DNA of 64,000 nt from JAOUEA01 sp963825685. GTDB lineage: Bacteria > Actinomycetota > UBA4738 > HRBIN12. The stretch covers positions 83,465 through 147,464 of the forward strand of contig CAWGUD010000037.1 in assembly GCA_963825685.1 (NCBI GenBank). Direction: 5' to 3'. A model generated the notes under the pieces. That model was given only the letters and a program-made list of their open reading frames with translations, ran no database searches and was not told where the DNA came from. Below, one piece after another: positions 28,978 through 39,251 of the stretch. Positions within the stretch are counted from its first letter, which is position 1, and every line of letters begins with the position of its first letter. A program made the translations under genes and the position numbers.

Positions 28978-30164
28978 TGAACGAACCGCGAAACGTCAAA
29001 GACCTGCTCGTCGAGCTCAAGGATGCCTCCGAGCTCATGGTCGACCTCGCGTACGCGGCGGTCTTCTTCAACGAGGACAAGCTCGCACGCGAGGTCGCGC
29101 GACTCGAGTCGCACATGACCGACGACCTGCGCCGTCTCCGCACGACGGCGATGCTCGCCGCCCGCAGTCCCGAGGACGCCGAAGGCATGGCCGGGGTCCT
29201 CTGGATCGCCGACGCGATCGAGCAGGTGGGCGACGCCGCGTCCGACATCGCCCGGGTGGTGGCAGCCCGGCTCGGCATCCCCGATGCACTCAAGCCAGAC
29301 CTGCGCCACGCCGACGAGATGACCGCCCGCGTCAAGGTCCGAGAGAGCGGCGAGCTCATCGGACGCGACCTGCGAGAGCTCTCGCTGCCCACCGAGACCG
29401 GCATGTGGATCGTGGCGATCCGGTCCGGCCACGATTGGCGCTTCGACCCCGGCCCCGACGACGTGATCTCCGCGGGCGACGTGCTCGTGGTGCGAGGCCC
29501 CGACGAGGGGGTGAACGAGCTCCGGCAGCTCGCTGGAGCGCCGCCCCTTCCACTGCCGCCCGAGGGCGACGAGCCGGCCCTCTCCGAGCTCGACCGCGCG
29601 GTCGACATCCTCGTGGAGATGAAGGACCTGGCGGAGGCCGCCGTGGGTATGGCGTACTCGTCGCTGCTGTTCAACAACCGTTCGCTCGCCGCGGAGGTCG
29701 GCGCGCTCGAGGCTCGCAGCGACCAGCTCCGCGACGAGCTGGAATCGTGGGTGCTCCGGGCCGCCCCCGAGGCCCGCGATCCCGACGAGCTCCGGGGTCT
29801 CATCAGGCTCGCCGGAGCGAGCGAGGCGATATGCGACGCGGCGCGGGACATGACCTGGTACGTGGAGCACGGGGAAGCGCTCCACCCCGTCGTGCAGATG
29901 GCCCTGGAGGAGACCGAGGAGACGAGCGCGGAGACGATCGTGCAGCCCGGCTCACCGGCCGCGGGTCGCTCGCTGAAGGAGTTGCGGCTCGAGACCGAGA
30001 CCGGCATGTTCGTCCTGGCGGTGCAGCGAGGCGCTCGGTGGATCTATCGGCCACGGCCCGGCTTCGTCCTGGATGAAGGGGACCGCCTGATCTCGGTCGG
30101 GCCGGAGGAGGGCGAGGAGGAGCTCTGGGCCCTCACCGGCGCGCCCGTCGCCGTGGAAGGGTGA
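28977..30164 (+). CDS. Duplicated PhoU/TrkA-C regulator of the cation transporters
   Basis: A 395-residue soluble protein with the order PhoU-like helical bundle, TrkA-C (RCK_C) domain, PhoU-like, TrkA-C. The TrkA-C halves carry VRESGELIGRDLRELSLPTETGMWIVAI and a matching AAGRSLKELRLETETGMFVLAV region. TrkA-C domains bind small ligands or ions and gate cation channels (known). Its overlap with an MgtE-type gene, and the absence of any K+ channel here, suggest it controls the two neighbouring transporters. This module also occurs in archaea. Ligand unknown. Confidence 0.85.
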   Translation: MNEPRNVKDLLVELKDASELMVDLAYAAVFFNEDKLAREVARLESHMTDDLRRLRTTAMLAARSPEDAEGMAGVLWIADAIEQVGDAASDIARVVAARLGIPDALKPDLRHADEMTARVKVRESGELIGRDLRELSLPTETGMWIVAIRSGHDWRFDPGPDDVISAGDVLVVRGPDEGVNELRQLAGAPPLPLPPEGDEPALSELDRAVDILVEMKDLAEAAVGMAYSSLLFNNRSLAAEVGALEARSDQLRDELESWVLRAAPEARDPDELRGLIRLAGASEAICDAARDMTWYVEHGEALHPVVQMALEETEETSAETIVQPGSPAAGRSLKELRLETETGMFVLAVQRGARWIYRPRPGFVLDEGDRLISVGPEEGEEELWALTGAPVAVEG

Positions 30165-30218
30165 CGTCGAGCGCAACCACTCGGCGGGCCGGTTCCTTGT
30201 ACCGCCGTTCCCCTGACC

Positions 30219-30224
30219 TAGCCT
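30219..30224 (+). promoter_or_regulatory. Leaderless -10 element (TAGCCT)
   Basis: TAGCCT is followed by 6 bases and the ATG at 30231 of the AsnC/Lrp-type gene. Confidence 0.5.
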
Positions 30225-30230
30225 CGGCCC

Positions 30231-30782
30231 ATGGACGCCTACGTCTACCTCCAGGTCGAGCCCGGCAGGATGAACGACGTGCTCGCCGGGCTGGCCTCCA
30301 AGTCGCAGGTGCGTCGGGCGATCGCCGTGGTCGGCACCTGGGACGTGATGATGCACGCCGAGGGTCCCGACCTCGCGACGATCGCCACCCAGGTTCTCTC
30401 CGAGATCCACCACGTGCCGGGGGTGCTGCGCACCGTGACCGCCCCGGTGGTCCCACCCGACCGCATCGGCATCGCCGGGTGGGGGGCACCCACGCCCCCC
30501 GCGATCATCGGCGATGCATGCTACGTGCACATCAGGGCAGAGGCCGGTGCCGCCGCGGGCATCGCCGAACGCCTGGGCGACATGGGCGACGTCTCCGGTG
30601 TGGCCGTGCTCGGCGGCGAGTACGACCTGATGGTGTGCGTGGCGCAGCCGTGGGAAGTCGCGAGCGGCGTGATCCTCGAGGAGATCCACGGCCTCCCGGG
30701 CGTGGTCTCGACCGACACGCTCGTTTCGATCGTGTACGAGGAGCCCGAGGAAGACCGCGACCAGTTCTCGTCGTGGACCTAG
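30231..30782 (+). CDS. Tandem Lrp/AsnC ligand-binding (RAM) domain protein without HTH
   Basis: A 183-residue protein of two successive RAM-type alpha/beta domains (residues ~1-80 and ~98-172), for example AYVYLQVEPGR... and ACYVHIRAEAGA.... No DNA-binding helix-turn-helix is present, so it may sense an amino acid or small ligand and act by protein contact rather than as a repressor. Ends 12 bases from the convergent ispH. Function not known. Confidence 0.8.
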   Translation: MDAYVYLQVEPGRMNDVLAGLASKSQVRRAIAVVGTWDVMMHAEGPDLATIATQVLSEIHHVPGVLRTVTAPVVPPDRIGIAGWGAPTPPAIIGDACYVHIRAEAGAAAGIAERLGDMGDVSGVAVLGGEYDLMVCVAQPWEVASGVILEEIHGLPGVVSTDTLVSIVYEEPEEDRDQFSSWT

Positions 30783-30794
30783 GGTCTCGGTCCG

Positions 30795-31770
30795 TCAGGT
30801 CGCCCTCGGCGGATCGACGACCGAGACCGGGATCTGCCGCACCCCCGCGGGCAGGGAGAAGCGCACCCGCTCCTCGGTGAGCGTCACCTCCTCGACCGTC
30901 GCGAACCCGCGATCGGCGAGCCAGGTCAACATGCGGTGCACCAGCCATTCGGGCGCCGACGCACCGGACGTCAGGCCGACGATGTCGGCGCCCTCGAGCC
31001 ATGCCGGGTCGACGTCGGCCTCGTCGTCGACGAGGAAGGCGGGCGTGCCGAGCTCCCTCGAGAGCTCGGCGAGGCGATTCGAGTTCGAGGAGTTCTGCGA
31101 TCCGATCACGAGCACGACGTCGGACTTCGGGGCGATCACCTTCACGGCGTCCTGTCGGTTCTGGGTCGCGTAGCAGATGTCGTCGCGCGGGGGCCCTTGG
31201 ATCGACGGGAACCGCTGCACGAGGATGCGGACGATCTCGTTCGTCTCGTCGACCGAGAGCGTCGTCTGGGTGAGGTAGCTCAGGTTCTCCGGATCGGGCA
31301 CGTCGACGGTACGCGCGTCCTCGGTCGACTGCACGAGGATCGTGCGCTGCGGGGCTTGGCCGCTCGTGCCCTCGACCTCCTCATGCCCCTCGTGCCCGAT
31401 CAACACGATCGTGCGTCCCTGTTCGGCGAACCGGCGGGCCTCCACGTGCACCTTCGTGACCAGTGGACACGTCGCGTCGATCACTTCGAGGTCGCCGACG
31501 GTCCGCGTTCTCGTAGACCGACGGAGCGACCCCGTGTGCCGAGAGGACGACCACCGCTCCCTCGGGGACCTCCGTCTCCTCGTCGACGAAGACCGCTCCC
31601 TTCGACTCCAGGTCGCGCACGACGTGCAGGTTGTGCACGATCTGCTTGCGCACGTAGACCGGGGCTCCGTGCTTCGCGAGGGCGCGCTCGACGGCATCGA
31701 CGGCCCGCTCCACCCCCGCGCAGTAGCCGCGCGGGGCGGCGAGCAGCACGGTGCCGGGGTTCGGGGACAT
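30795..31770 (-). CDS. ispH: 4-hydroxy-3-methylbut-2-enyl diphosphate reductase IspH, one frameshift
   Basis: About 324 residues after repair. Last enzyme of the MEP isoprenoid pathway, reducing HMBPP to IPP and DMAPP with a [4Fe-4S] cluster. The three conserved cysteines are visible: APRGYCAGV, DATCPLV and DDICYATQNRQ, with the substrate-site His in HNLH and SAHGV. A net +1 at 31503-31504 (plus-strand CC) splits residues 1-88 from the rest. TACCAT 6 bases before the ATG gives a leaderless start. It depends on Fe-S delivery and ferredoxin; both are encoded in this window. Confidence 0.92.
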
Positions 31771-32132
31771 GCCCTCATGGTAGGGCGCAGCGCGGATGAC
31801 CGCTGGTCATGTTCGGGTTGTCGCATGTCAGAGCCTCCCCGTAGGGTGACCGGGCACGACGCGGATGGTTCCCCTCCGCTTCCTCCCGGCGCACGCTGCG
31901 CTCACCACCTTCCCAGGGTCGGTACGCGCACGCCTGCATGCGCCCGGGAGCAGGGTCGGGACCGACGGGTCGTGCGATAGGTCACACAGACGGAGATATC
32001 GACCACAGGAGGTGATGTCCGCACCCACGACCTACCGCGGGGCGATCGGCGACGCAGGTGAAGAGTTCACCGCACGGCCGAGCGACCCGAACGCAGCTGC
32101 CAGCTCCGTTCACCGCGGGGGTGATCCGATCT
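31771..32132. other. 362-base gap without a recognised gene
   Basis: Between the ispH start and the secreted transglycosylase. It holds a GC-rich stretch that may be leader of the transglycosylase mRNA. I saw no convincing riboswitch core, repeat or small ORF with a ribosome-binding site. Confidence 0.4.
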
Positions 32133-32576
32133 ATGACGCGTACCGACACCACGCGCCGCCGCTTCCCGGCCGCGCTGCTCCTCGCCTCGCTGATGACCCT
32201 CGCGCCTGCCGCGTCCATGCTGAACACGGCACACGCACGAGAGGCCGACATCGGCCGCCACGTCTGCCAGATCGACTGGCGCAAGGGCGACTGGCACGTC
32301 AAACAGCTCATCCGCTGCGCCGAAGACCGCTGGGGCGTTCCCGGAGGGGCCTCGATGGCCCTGTACGTGGCCAACCGGGAGTCCAACTTCAAGCCCAAGG
32401 CCTACAACGGCTACAGCGGCGCGAGCGGCATCTTCCAGCACCTGCGCCGGTACTGGCCCGGTCGAGCCGACGCCTTCGGTTTCGACGGCTGGTCGGCGTT
32501 CAACGCCCGAGCCAACATCATGGTGACGATGCGCATGGTGCATCGCATGGGCAGCTGGAGCCACTGGGGCGTCTGA
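32133..32576 (+). CDS. Secreted transglycosylase-like protein
   Basis: A 147-residue exported protein. A signal peptide (FPAALLLASLMTLAPAASML, processed near AHA) is followed by a lysozyme-like / SLT core with the catalytic Glu in YVANRESNFKP and the AYNGYSGASGIFQHLRRYW block. It probably cleaves peptidoglycan during growth or resuscitation, like Rpf-type proteins. The ATG at 32133 follows GGGGGTGAT; longer in-frame starts lack signal-peptide sense. Confidence 0.8.
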   Translation: MTRTDTTRRRFPAALLLASLMTLAPAASMLNTAHAREADIGRHVCQIDWRKGDWHVKQLIRCAEDRWGVPGGASMALYVANRESNFKPKAYNGYSGASGIFQHLRRYWPGRADAFGFDGWSAFNARANIMVTMRMVHRMGSWSHWGV

Positions 32577-32610
32577 GCCCCGAGGGATCACAGAGGACCG
32601 TAGGCGTCGA

Positions 32611-32943
32611 TCAGGCGCCGACAGGACCGCCCGGGCGGGGCAGACCGAGCACCAGGCCCCGCACCTCGTCGAGCGAGGTGGCCACGACGGTGGCCCCGGG
32701 CGTGTCCCGGTCCGTGACGATCCGCATCGAGGGGAACCGTTCCCGCACGATGCCCACCAACTCGACGTGGTCTCCGAACGCCACCATCACGTGCGGCCGT
32801 TCGGCGTCGATCTGGTCGAGGGCCGATCGCAGGTCGATCGCTCCCGGCGCGAGCTCCCACTCCGCCGAGACCGTCGATGACTTGAGGGCCACGAGCGCCT
32901 CACGGTCGTCGGCGACGCAGAGCACGACCAGGGCGCGACACAC
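32611..32943 (-). CDS. Hypothetical protein, downstream of corA
   Basis: A 110-residue protein starting at a GTG 2 bases after the CorA stop, so cotranscription is likely. Alternating strands and helices (RALVVLCVADDREALVAL, then HVMVAFGDHVELVGIV) resemble a receiver- or Rossmann-like alpha/beta fold but no catalytic motif is seen. No family is recognised. Confidence 0.5.
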   Translation of the reverse strand: MCRALVVLCVADDREALVALKSSTVSAEWELAPGAIDLRSALDQIDAERPHVMVAFGDHVELVGIVRERFPSMRIVTDRDTPGATVVATSLDEVRGLVLGLPRPGGPVGA

Positions 32944-32945
32944 GG

Positions 32946-33920
32946 CTAGAGCCACCCGCGCTTCTTGAACGACACGTACAGCCCGATGGCGGCACCCGCC
33001 ATCAGACCGAGCGCCATCGGATACCCGAACTGCCAGCGCAGCTCCGGCATGCCGCGGAAGTTCATCCCGTAGATGCCGGCGATCAACGTGGGGACGAGCA
33101 CGATCCCGGCCCACGCGGTCATCTTCTTCATCGCCTCGTTCAGCCGGTTCGCCGCCTGCGCGACGCGCACCTCGAGCAGCGAGGTCAGCAGATCGCGCAC
33201 GTTGTCGGCCATCTCCGCGACGCGGATCACGTGATCCATCACATCGCGGTAGTAGGGAGCGAGCCCCGGAGACGCGAACATCGGCTCCTCCTGCAACATG
33301 TCGATGCCGTGACGGAGGGGGGCGGCAGAGCGTCGGAGCACCACGGTCGATCGCTTCAGCCGGAACAGGCGCTCCTGCACGTCCGATCCCCGCTCCACGT
33401 CGTCGCGTTCGAAGACCACGTCCTCGAGCGCGTCCGCCTCGTCCTCGAGCACCTCGATCGCGGAGAGGTAGTCATCGACCACCTCGTCGAGCAGCACGTA
33501 GAGGGCGAATCCTGCGCCGTGGAGATCGGCGCGCCGCTGCCACCGTGCCGTGACGGCATCCAGGGGATAGGCGGGCGACCAGCGCAACGTCACGAGGAAG
33601 TCCGCACCGGCGATCGCGTGGACCTCGTGCTCGGCCGCGGCCTCGACCGGCGGGTCCAGCAGGGTGACCGGTCTCAGCACGATGACCGCGTAGCTCTCGA
33701 AGAGCTCGACCTTCGTCCGCTGACGCCGATGCTCAGCGTCCTCGATCGTCACTGGGTGCAGCCCGAACGCGCGCTCGAGGTATCCGAGGTCGGCGGGGTC
33801 GGGGTCGACGGCATCGATCCACACGAATCCGCCGGTCTCGCGGGCCAGCGGCTCCGCCGGGTCGAGCTCGAGTGGCTCACCGTCGGCTTGCCCCTCTCGG
33901 TAGATACGACCCGTGATCAT
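32946..33920 (-). CDS. corA: CorA-type magnesium/cobalt channel
   Basis: A 324-residue CorA/MIT protein. The cytosolic N-terminal domain leads to two C-terminal helices with the selectivity motif YGMNF, followed by MPEL in the outer loop. Basic KKRGWL end. It imports Mg2+ down the membrane potential as a pentamer (family knowledge). With the MgtE-like pair 3-6 kb away the window has three Mg2+-type transporters. TAGGCT lies 6 bases before the ATG. Confidence 0.92.
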   Translation of the reverse strand: MITGRIYREGQADGEPLELDPAEPLARETGGFVWIDAVDPDPADLGYLERAFGLHPVTIEDAEHRRQRTKVELFESYAVIVLRPVTLLDPPVEAAAEHEVHAIAGADFLVTLRWSPAYPLDAVTARWQRRADLHGAGFALYVLLDEVVDDYLSAIEVLEDEADALEDVVFERDDVERGSDVQERLFRLKRSTVVLRRSAAPLRHGIDMLQEEPMFASPGLAPYYRDVMDHVIRVAEMADNVRDLLTSLLEVRVAQAANRLNEAMKKMTAWAGIVLVPTLIAGIYGMNFRGMPELRWQFGYPMALGLMAGAAIGLYVSFKKRGWL

Positions 33921-33926
33921 CGCGGA

Positions 33927-33952
33927 AGCCTAGCGGACCTCCTGGCTACACT
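33927..33952. promoter_or_regulatory. Divergent leaderless -10 pair between corA and GNAT gene
   Basis: TAGGCT on the minus strand (33927-33932) 6 bases before the corA ATG; TACACT on the plus strand (33947-33952) 7 bases before the GTG at 33960. The entire gap is 39 bases. Confidence 0.5.
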
Positions 33953-33959
33953 CGCGGGC

Positions 33960-34793
33960 GTGACGACCTCGTTGATCTCCCCGATCCCCGAGCATGTGCT
34001 GCGATTCTGGCGCTCGCTCGACGCGCTGTTCGGCCGGGTGGAACCGACCCGGTGGGGCGCGGTCGTCACCGACGGACGGTACCCCGCGGTCTGGGATGCG
34101 AACTACGCCCGCGTCGACGTGGACGCAGCCGACCTCACGCTCGCGGAGGTCGAGGCATCGCTGCTGCCGGCGCTCCAGGAGACGGGCACGTCCGTGCAGC
34201 ATCTCGTCTCGTTCCACCCCGAGGCCACGCGGTCACTGCTGCACGAGCTCGAGGCCCGCGGCCACCGACTCACATGGGACCTGGTCATGGACCTCGTCGA
34301 GGAGCCGCCCGCCGACCGATCGAGCCGGGTCGAGACGATCGCGAGCGGCCCCGAGCTCTGGAGCCGGGTGCGTGAGTCGCTGACCCTGTTCGGCGTCGAT
34401 GACGGCGCCACGATCGTTCAGCTCGCCGCGATCGAGCGGGAGGTGCTCGAACCGGGCGGGAAGCGGTGGTTCGGTGTCCGCGACGACGACGGCACGATCG
34501 TCTCGCTCGGGGCGCTGTTGATGCTCGACGAGGTCGGCTACATCGACAACGTGGCGACCTTCGAGCATGCCCGCGGTCGAGGATTCGCGAGCGCCATCAC
34601 GACCCAGATGATCCAGGTCGCCCAGGCGGGCGGAGCATCACACATCTGCCTGTTCGCCGATCCCGACGACCGCTCGGTCGTCGGGATGTACGAACGGCTG
34701 GGCTTCCGAGGCGCGGGTCTCCTGGCCGCGACGAGAGGACCCGTGGCCCGAGACCCGGTCAGTCGGGGAGACCGAGGTATCGCGCCGCGGTGA
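33960..34793 (+). CDS. GNAT-family N-acetyltransferase
   Basis: A 277-residue protein with a C-terminal GNAT domain (residues ~120-265). The acetyl-CoA motif is HARGRGFASAI in place of the Q/RxxGxG/A consensus, followed by SVVGMYERLGF, typical of acetyltransferases acting on small molecules or amino acids. The N-terminal half is probably a degenerate GNAT copy. The last 35 bases overlap the convergent MutT1-like gene. Substrate unknown. Confidence 0.8.
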   Translation: MTTSLISPIPEHVLRFWRSLDALFGRVEPTRWGAVVTDGRYPAVWDANYARVDVDAADLTLAEVEASLLPALQETGTSVQHLVSFHPEATRSLLHELEARGHRLTWDLVMDLVEEPPADRSSRVETIASGPELWSRVRESLTLFGVDDGATIVQLAAIEREVLEPGGKRWFGVRDDDGTIVSLGALLMLDEVGYIDNVATFEHARGRGFASAITTQMIQVAQAGGASHICLFADPDDRSVVGMYERLGFRGAGLLAATRGPVARDPVSRGDRGIAPR

Positions 34794-35614
34794 ACAGGCC
34801 TCCGTCGCGCTCGAGCACCCACGTCGCACCCTTGCGCCAGGCAGGCGGATCGTGCATCTCGAGACCGCGCTCGGCGAGCGTGAGCACGATCGCCGGGATC
34901 ACGTCGCCGTGGCTGCACACCACCGTGGCGCCCCCGCGCGACCGTACGAGGGAGAGCGCCGGCCCGGTGAGGCCCGCCTTCGGCCAGCTCCTCACGCTCC
35001 TCGATCGTGATCGACCTGGCGAGCGCCAGAGGCCGGACGGTCTGCACGCACCGGACCGCGGGGCTCGACACCACGTGTTCGACCGCGAGTCCGTCGAAGA
35101 GGTCGACGAGGCCTTCCGCCTGAGCCCTGCCCCGCTTCGAGAGCGGACGCAGGACGTCGTCCTCGATCCATGCCTCGCGGTCGCCCGCCTTCGCGTGGCG
35201 CACGAGGTAGACCGGTCGATCGAAGGAGAGCGCCGCTTCGAGCACGGTCCGGTCGTGGTCGTAGGTGAGCAGCGCGGCGGCGGTCGTCGCATCGACCCAC
35301 CGCAGCTCGTCCACCTCGGCGTTCGGCACGAACGCGCCACCCGCCGGATACATCAGCCAGTAGCGGACCGTCTTCGGGCGGTCGTGGTGGTCCAAGTAGT
35401 CGATCGTGGCCACCTCGGGTCCCCGCTCGCACCGGAAGCCGGTCTCCTCGCGCACCTCGCGTTCGGCGTTCTCCTCGTCGGACTCCCCGTCCTCCGCCTT
35501 GCCCTTGGGAAACGTCCAGTCGTCGTAGCGCGGCCGGTGCACGAGCGCGAACTCGGGCCCGAGGCGACCTCGCCGCCGCACGACGCCGCCGCCGGCGCGG
35601 ATCTCGGTCCTCAT
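34759..35614 (-). CDS. NUDIX plus histidine-phosphatase fusion (MutT1-like), one frameshift
   Basis: About 284 residues after repair. NUDIX domain (residues ~1-130; box GESDEENAEREVREETGF) fused to a SixA/phosphoglycerate-mutase-like domain (LVRHAKAGDR and SHGDVIP). This pairing is that of mycobacterial MutT1, which hydrolyses 8-oxo-dGTP and diadenosine polyphosphates. ATG at 35614 overlaps the stop of the CYTH-CHAD gene by 4 bases (coupling). A net +1 near 34974 (CCC) shifts the end. Context beside ppk suggests a role with polyphosphate-linked nucleotides. Confidence 0.86.
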
Positions 35615-37106
35615 TCCCAGAACCTCAGGCGCTTCCGGCGCAGGTCGGCCCAGACCTCCGGCCAGGCCCGGCGCGCCTCTTCCCGCACGGTCGACTCGAT
35701 GCCGGCGAGCCGTCCGGCCGTGAACGCGACGCGAGGGGTCGCCCCACCCGCCTGTTCCCGGAGCCACGCGATGGCCATCACGGCATCCTGGTGGCTCCCG
35801 AGCACCTGCTGCAACGCCTCCGCGCGCCGTGCGAACGTGCGAGCGGGCTTGCCGAAGACGGGAGAGAGCACCTCCGCCGCGTAGCGCACGCGCTTGGCCC
35901 GGATGCGGGCCTCGTGCAACTCCGCGTCGGCCGAGGCAGGACCGAGCCCGTCGCACAGCTTCTTGAGATGCCCCCAGGGCGCCTCCATGACCACGCCCAT
36001 CACCTCGACCGCCCGCGCACCGGCCACCTCGTCCAGCAGCAGCGGCTCGGCGGAAGCGGCGACCAACGCGTCGAGCAGTCGCAGGTACCTCGGCTCACGC
36101 ATCGCGGAGAGCATCTCCGCCCGCGCGGTGTCGTGCCTCGCGCGGAGCCGGTCGAGCACCTTCGTCACGTTCGTCGCGTCGTCGTCGGGCAGGAGCAACG
36201 CGTCGTCTCGGAGCCGCTCACCCAGCACGTCGCAGTCACGGACGCCCCCCAGCTCGGCCCCCAGCCATCCGAGCTCACGGCGGAGCTCGTCCCTCCAGTC
36301 GGGATCCAGCAAGGACCGGAACGTCCGCAGGTCGGACCGGATCCGACGGGTGGCGACCCGGGCCTGGTGCACCCCCTCGGGATCCACGCCGAGCCGCACC
36401 ATGGGATCGTGCTGCATCAGTCGACGGGTCGACATGCCGATCGCCCACCGAACCACCTCTGCGACCGTCGAGGTGGGATCGACGGAGGGTGCGACGACAT
36501 CGGGAGCCGCAACGGCTCGTTCCCCGAGCGCGCGCACGATCTTCGGGAGCGGATCGACGATCCGAGCACCCGCAGCGATCAGCAGGTCCACGATCGGGGC
36601 CATCGGCTGACGGATCGGCGCCGTCGGCGATCTCCACCTCGACCTCACGGAACCGGTCCACCGTCCGGCGTCCCTCGAGCACCGAGACCTCGTCGTCGAC
36701 GACCTCCGCCAGCGGACCATCGTCGGCCCCTCGCCTGAGCAGCGTCCGATGGCGGATCGTCTGAAGACGCGCCACCGGCCGCGTCGGCCACCCCTCGAGC
36801 GAGTCCGTCGACGAGGTCGGCCGCCTCGGCGGGCGCGCGTCCGGGCCCGCCGTCGAACGTGTGCTCCTCACGCACCACCATCGCGCCTTCGACGGATCGC
36901 GGCAGCTTGACCGTCCACCCCTCGGTCGTTCGGTACCGCAGGGAAGCACCCCATCGCACCAGGCGCAGATCGTCGGTGTCGTGGTACGTGGTGACGAAGC
37001 GTTCGGTGGCGCCACGCTCGCCGCGGATCGCCCCGTCGGGCGAGGTGAGATCCGGCATCCGGAACCCGGGCTCGACCTCGAGCTTGGCCTCTCGCTCGAG
37101 CTTCAC
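35611..37106 (-). CDS. CYTH-CHAD protein, two frameshifts
   Basis: About 497 residues after repair. The N-terminal CYTH domain begins with EREAKLEVE (the ExExK signature of triphosphate-tunnel enzymes). It is followed by a CHAD domain rich in conserved His/Arg (VHQARVATRRIRSDLRTF and HEARIRAKRVRYAAEVL), which binds polyphosphate (known). Net +1 shifts near 36775 and 36621. Its GTG start overlaps the ppk stop (GTGA), so it is translationally coupled to polyphosphate kinase. Probably acts on or stores polyphosphate. Confidence 0.86.
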
Positions 37107-39177
37107 CGATCGCCGCCGGAGCGTGCCACCGCCAACTCCTGGAGCACACGATGGGCGTCGATGCCCTTCGTCGACGCGACCTTGCTCCAGGTGCCCTCGG
37201 GATCGAGCTCCCACGCGAGCTCGTCGTCGTCGAGGGTCACGCGCAGGATCTCGTCCAGACGCTCCCGCAGGGCGGGATCCTCGACCGGCGTCAGCGCCTC
37301 GACCCGGCGATCGAGGTTCCGCGGCATCCAGTCGGCCGAACCGATCAGGTAGTCGAACCCGCGGGCCTCGCTCCCGAACCGATAGATGCGCGAGTGTTCG
37401 AGGAACCGGCCCACGATCGACCGAACCGTCACTCCGTCGGACAGCCCCGGCACGCCCGGACGCAGACAGCAGATGCCGCGCACCAACAGGTCGATCGCCA
37501 CCCCCGCCTGGGAGGCCTCGTAGAGCGCATCGATCAGGTCCGCGTCGACGAGGCTGTTCATCTTCAGCACGATCGACCCGTCGTCGTGGGACATCTCACG
37601 CCGGATCAGGGCTTCGAGTCCCGGACGCATCGTCACCGGGGCGACGAGGAGCTTGCGGTACTCGCGCTGGCGGCTGTACCCCGTGAGCAGGTTGAACAGG
37701 TCGGTGAGGTCGGCGCCCAGGTCGGGATCGGCGGTCAGGAGGCCGAGATCCTCGTACAGGCGCGCGGTGGTCGGGTTGTAGTTGCCCGTGCCGATATGCG
37801 CGTATCGCCGGATGCCGCCGCCCTCACGGCGGACGACGAGGCACGTCTTGGCGTGCGTCTTGAGTCCGACCACGCCGTAGACGACGTGCACGCCCGCGGT
37901 CTCGAGCGTCCTCGCGAACGTGATGTTCGCCAGCTCGTCGAACCGCGCCTTCAGCTCGACGAGGGCGACCACCTGCTTGCCCGCCTGGGCGGCGCGCACG
38001 AGCGCATGGATGATGGGGCTGTCCGACGACGTGCGGTACAGGGTCTGCTTGATCGCGAGCACGTCGGGGTCACGCGCCGCCTGTTCCACGAACGCCTCGA
38101 CCGACGACGAGAACGAGTCGTACGGATGGTGCACGAGGATGTCGCCGCGACGGATCGCCTCGAAGACGTCGGCGGGCCCTCGGCCGACTGCAGGACCGGC
38201 GGCGTCACCGGGGTCCAGGGCTCGTCCTTCAGGTCCGGTCGGTCGAGGTGCGCGAAGAACCACATGTCGCCGAGCGCGAGCAGCCACTCCCCCACGTACA
38301 CCTGCGACTCGTCGACGCCGAGCTCGCGCATCAGGAGCTGCCGCATCTCGTCGCTCATCGTCGGGTCGATCTCGAGCCGGATCGCGGTCGCGCCTCGCTG
38401 CCTGCGCTGGAGCACGGTCTCGATCGCGGCGAGCAGGTCGTCGGCCTCGTCCTCCTCGACCTCGACGTCGGCGTCGCGCGTCACCCGGAAGACGTGCACC
38501 CCGAGGATGTCCATGCCCGGGAAGAGCTGGTCGAGGTGGGACGCGATCACCTCTTCGAGAGGCACGAACCGCTCGCCGTCGGGCAGGTCCGTGAACCGGG
38601 GCAGCAGGGGCGGGATCTTCACCCGCGCGAACCGCCGTTCGCCCGTGAGTGGGTCTCGGATCGCGGCCGCGAGGTTCAGCGAGAGGTTGGAGATGTACGG
38701 GAACGGGTGTGACGGGTCGACCGACAATGGGGTCAGCACCGGGAAGATGCGCTCACGGAAGCGCCGCCCGAGGAAGTCACGGTCGGCGTCGGCGAGCTGA
38801 TCCCAATGCACGACCCGGATGCGTTCCTTCTCGAGAGCCGGCAACAGATCGCCGAGCACGAGCGCATCGGCGCGTTCCTGCATCCCGACGACACGTTCGC
38901 GGATCGCCTCGAGCTGCTCCTGCGCGTTCATGCCGTCGGGGGTCATCGCCGTCACGCCGGCCTCGACCTGTTCCTCGAGACCCGAGACCCTGATCTGGAA
39001 GAACTCGTCGAGGTTCTGGGTGTAGATCGCGACGAACTTGACCCGCTCGAGCAGCGGCCGAGCCGGGTCTTCAGCCAGCGCGAGCACGCGCGAGTCGAAC
39101 TCCAGCCAGGAGAGCTCGCGATTGATGAACCGCGAGGTCGTGGCCGTCACGGACTCGGGGAAGGGCTGGGCATCCAC
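37103..39177 (-). CDS. ppk: Polyphosphate kinase Ppk1, one frameshift
   Basis: About 691 residues after repair, the normal Ppk1 length. It makes polyphosphate from ATP. N-terminal FINRELSWLEFDSRVL, then DPSHPFPYISNLSLNLA, and phosphorylated His in AHIGTGNYNPTTARLYEDLG. A missing base near 38175 splits the protein about midway. Start GTG 39177 with a TACGAT element 11 bases upstream. It lies just downstream of the RegX3-like regulator, in the same direction, and is followed by coupled CYTH-CHAD and MutT1-like genes. Confidence 0.93.
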
Positions 39178-39251
39178 GGCGAGCCCTCATCGTACGGACG
39201 GTTGCCCGACCCCCGCAACTACCCGTTGGATCTAGGACGAACGCCCTGCGC

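Noticed and set aside
27036..30164. A 1042-codon open frame covering the MgtE paralogues
   Set aside because: Only the part from 28977 on is the PhoU/TrkA-C gene; the rest is a shadow frame.
31771..32132. Possible c-di-AMP (ydaO-type) riboswitch before the transglycosylase gene
   Set aside because: Such genes often carry it, and a CCCGAAC...CAGCT stretch is present at 32085-32110, but the GGGGACC and GGGGUGAAU core segments are missing and the pairing could not be drawn.
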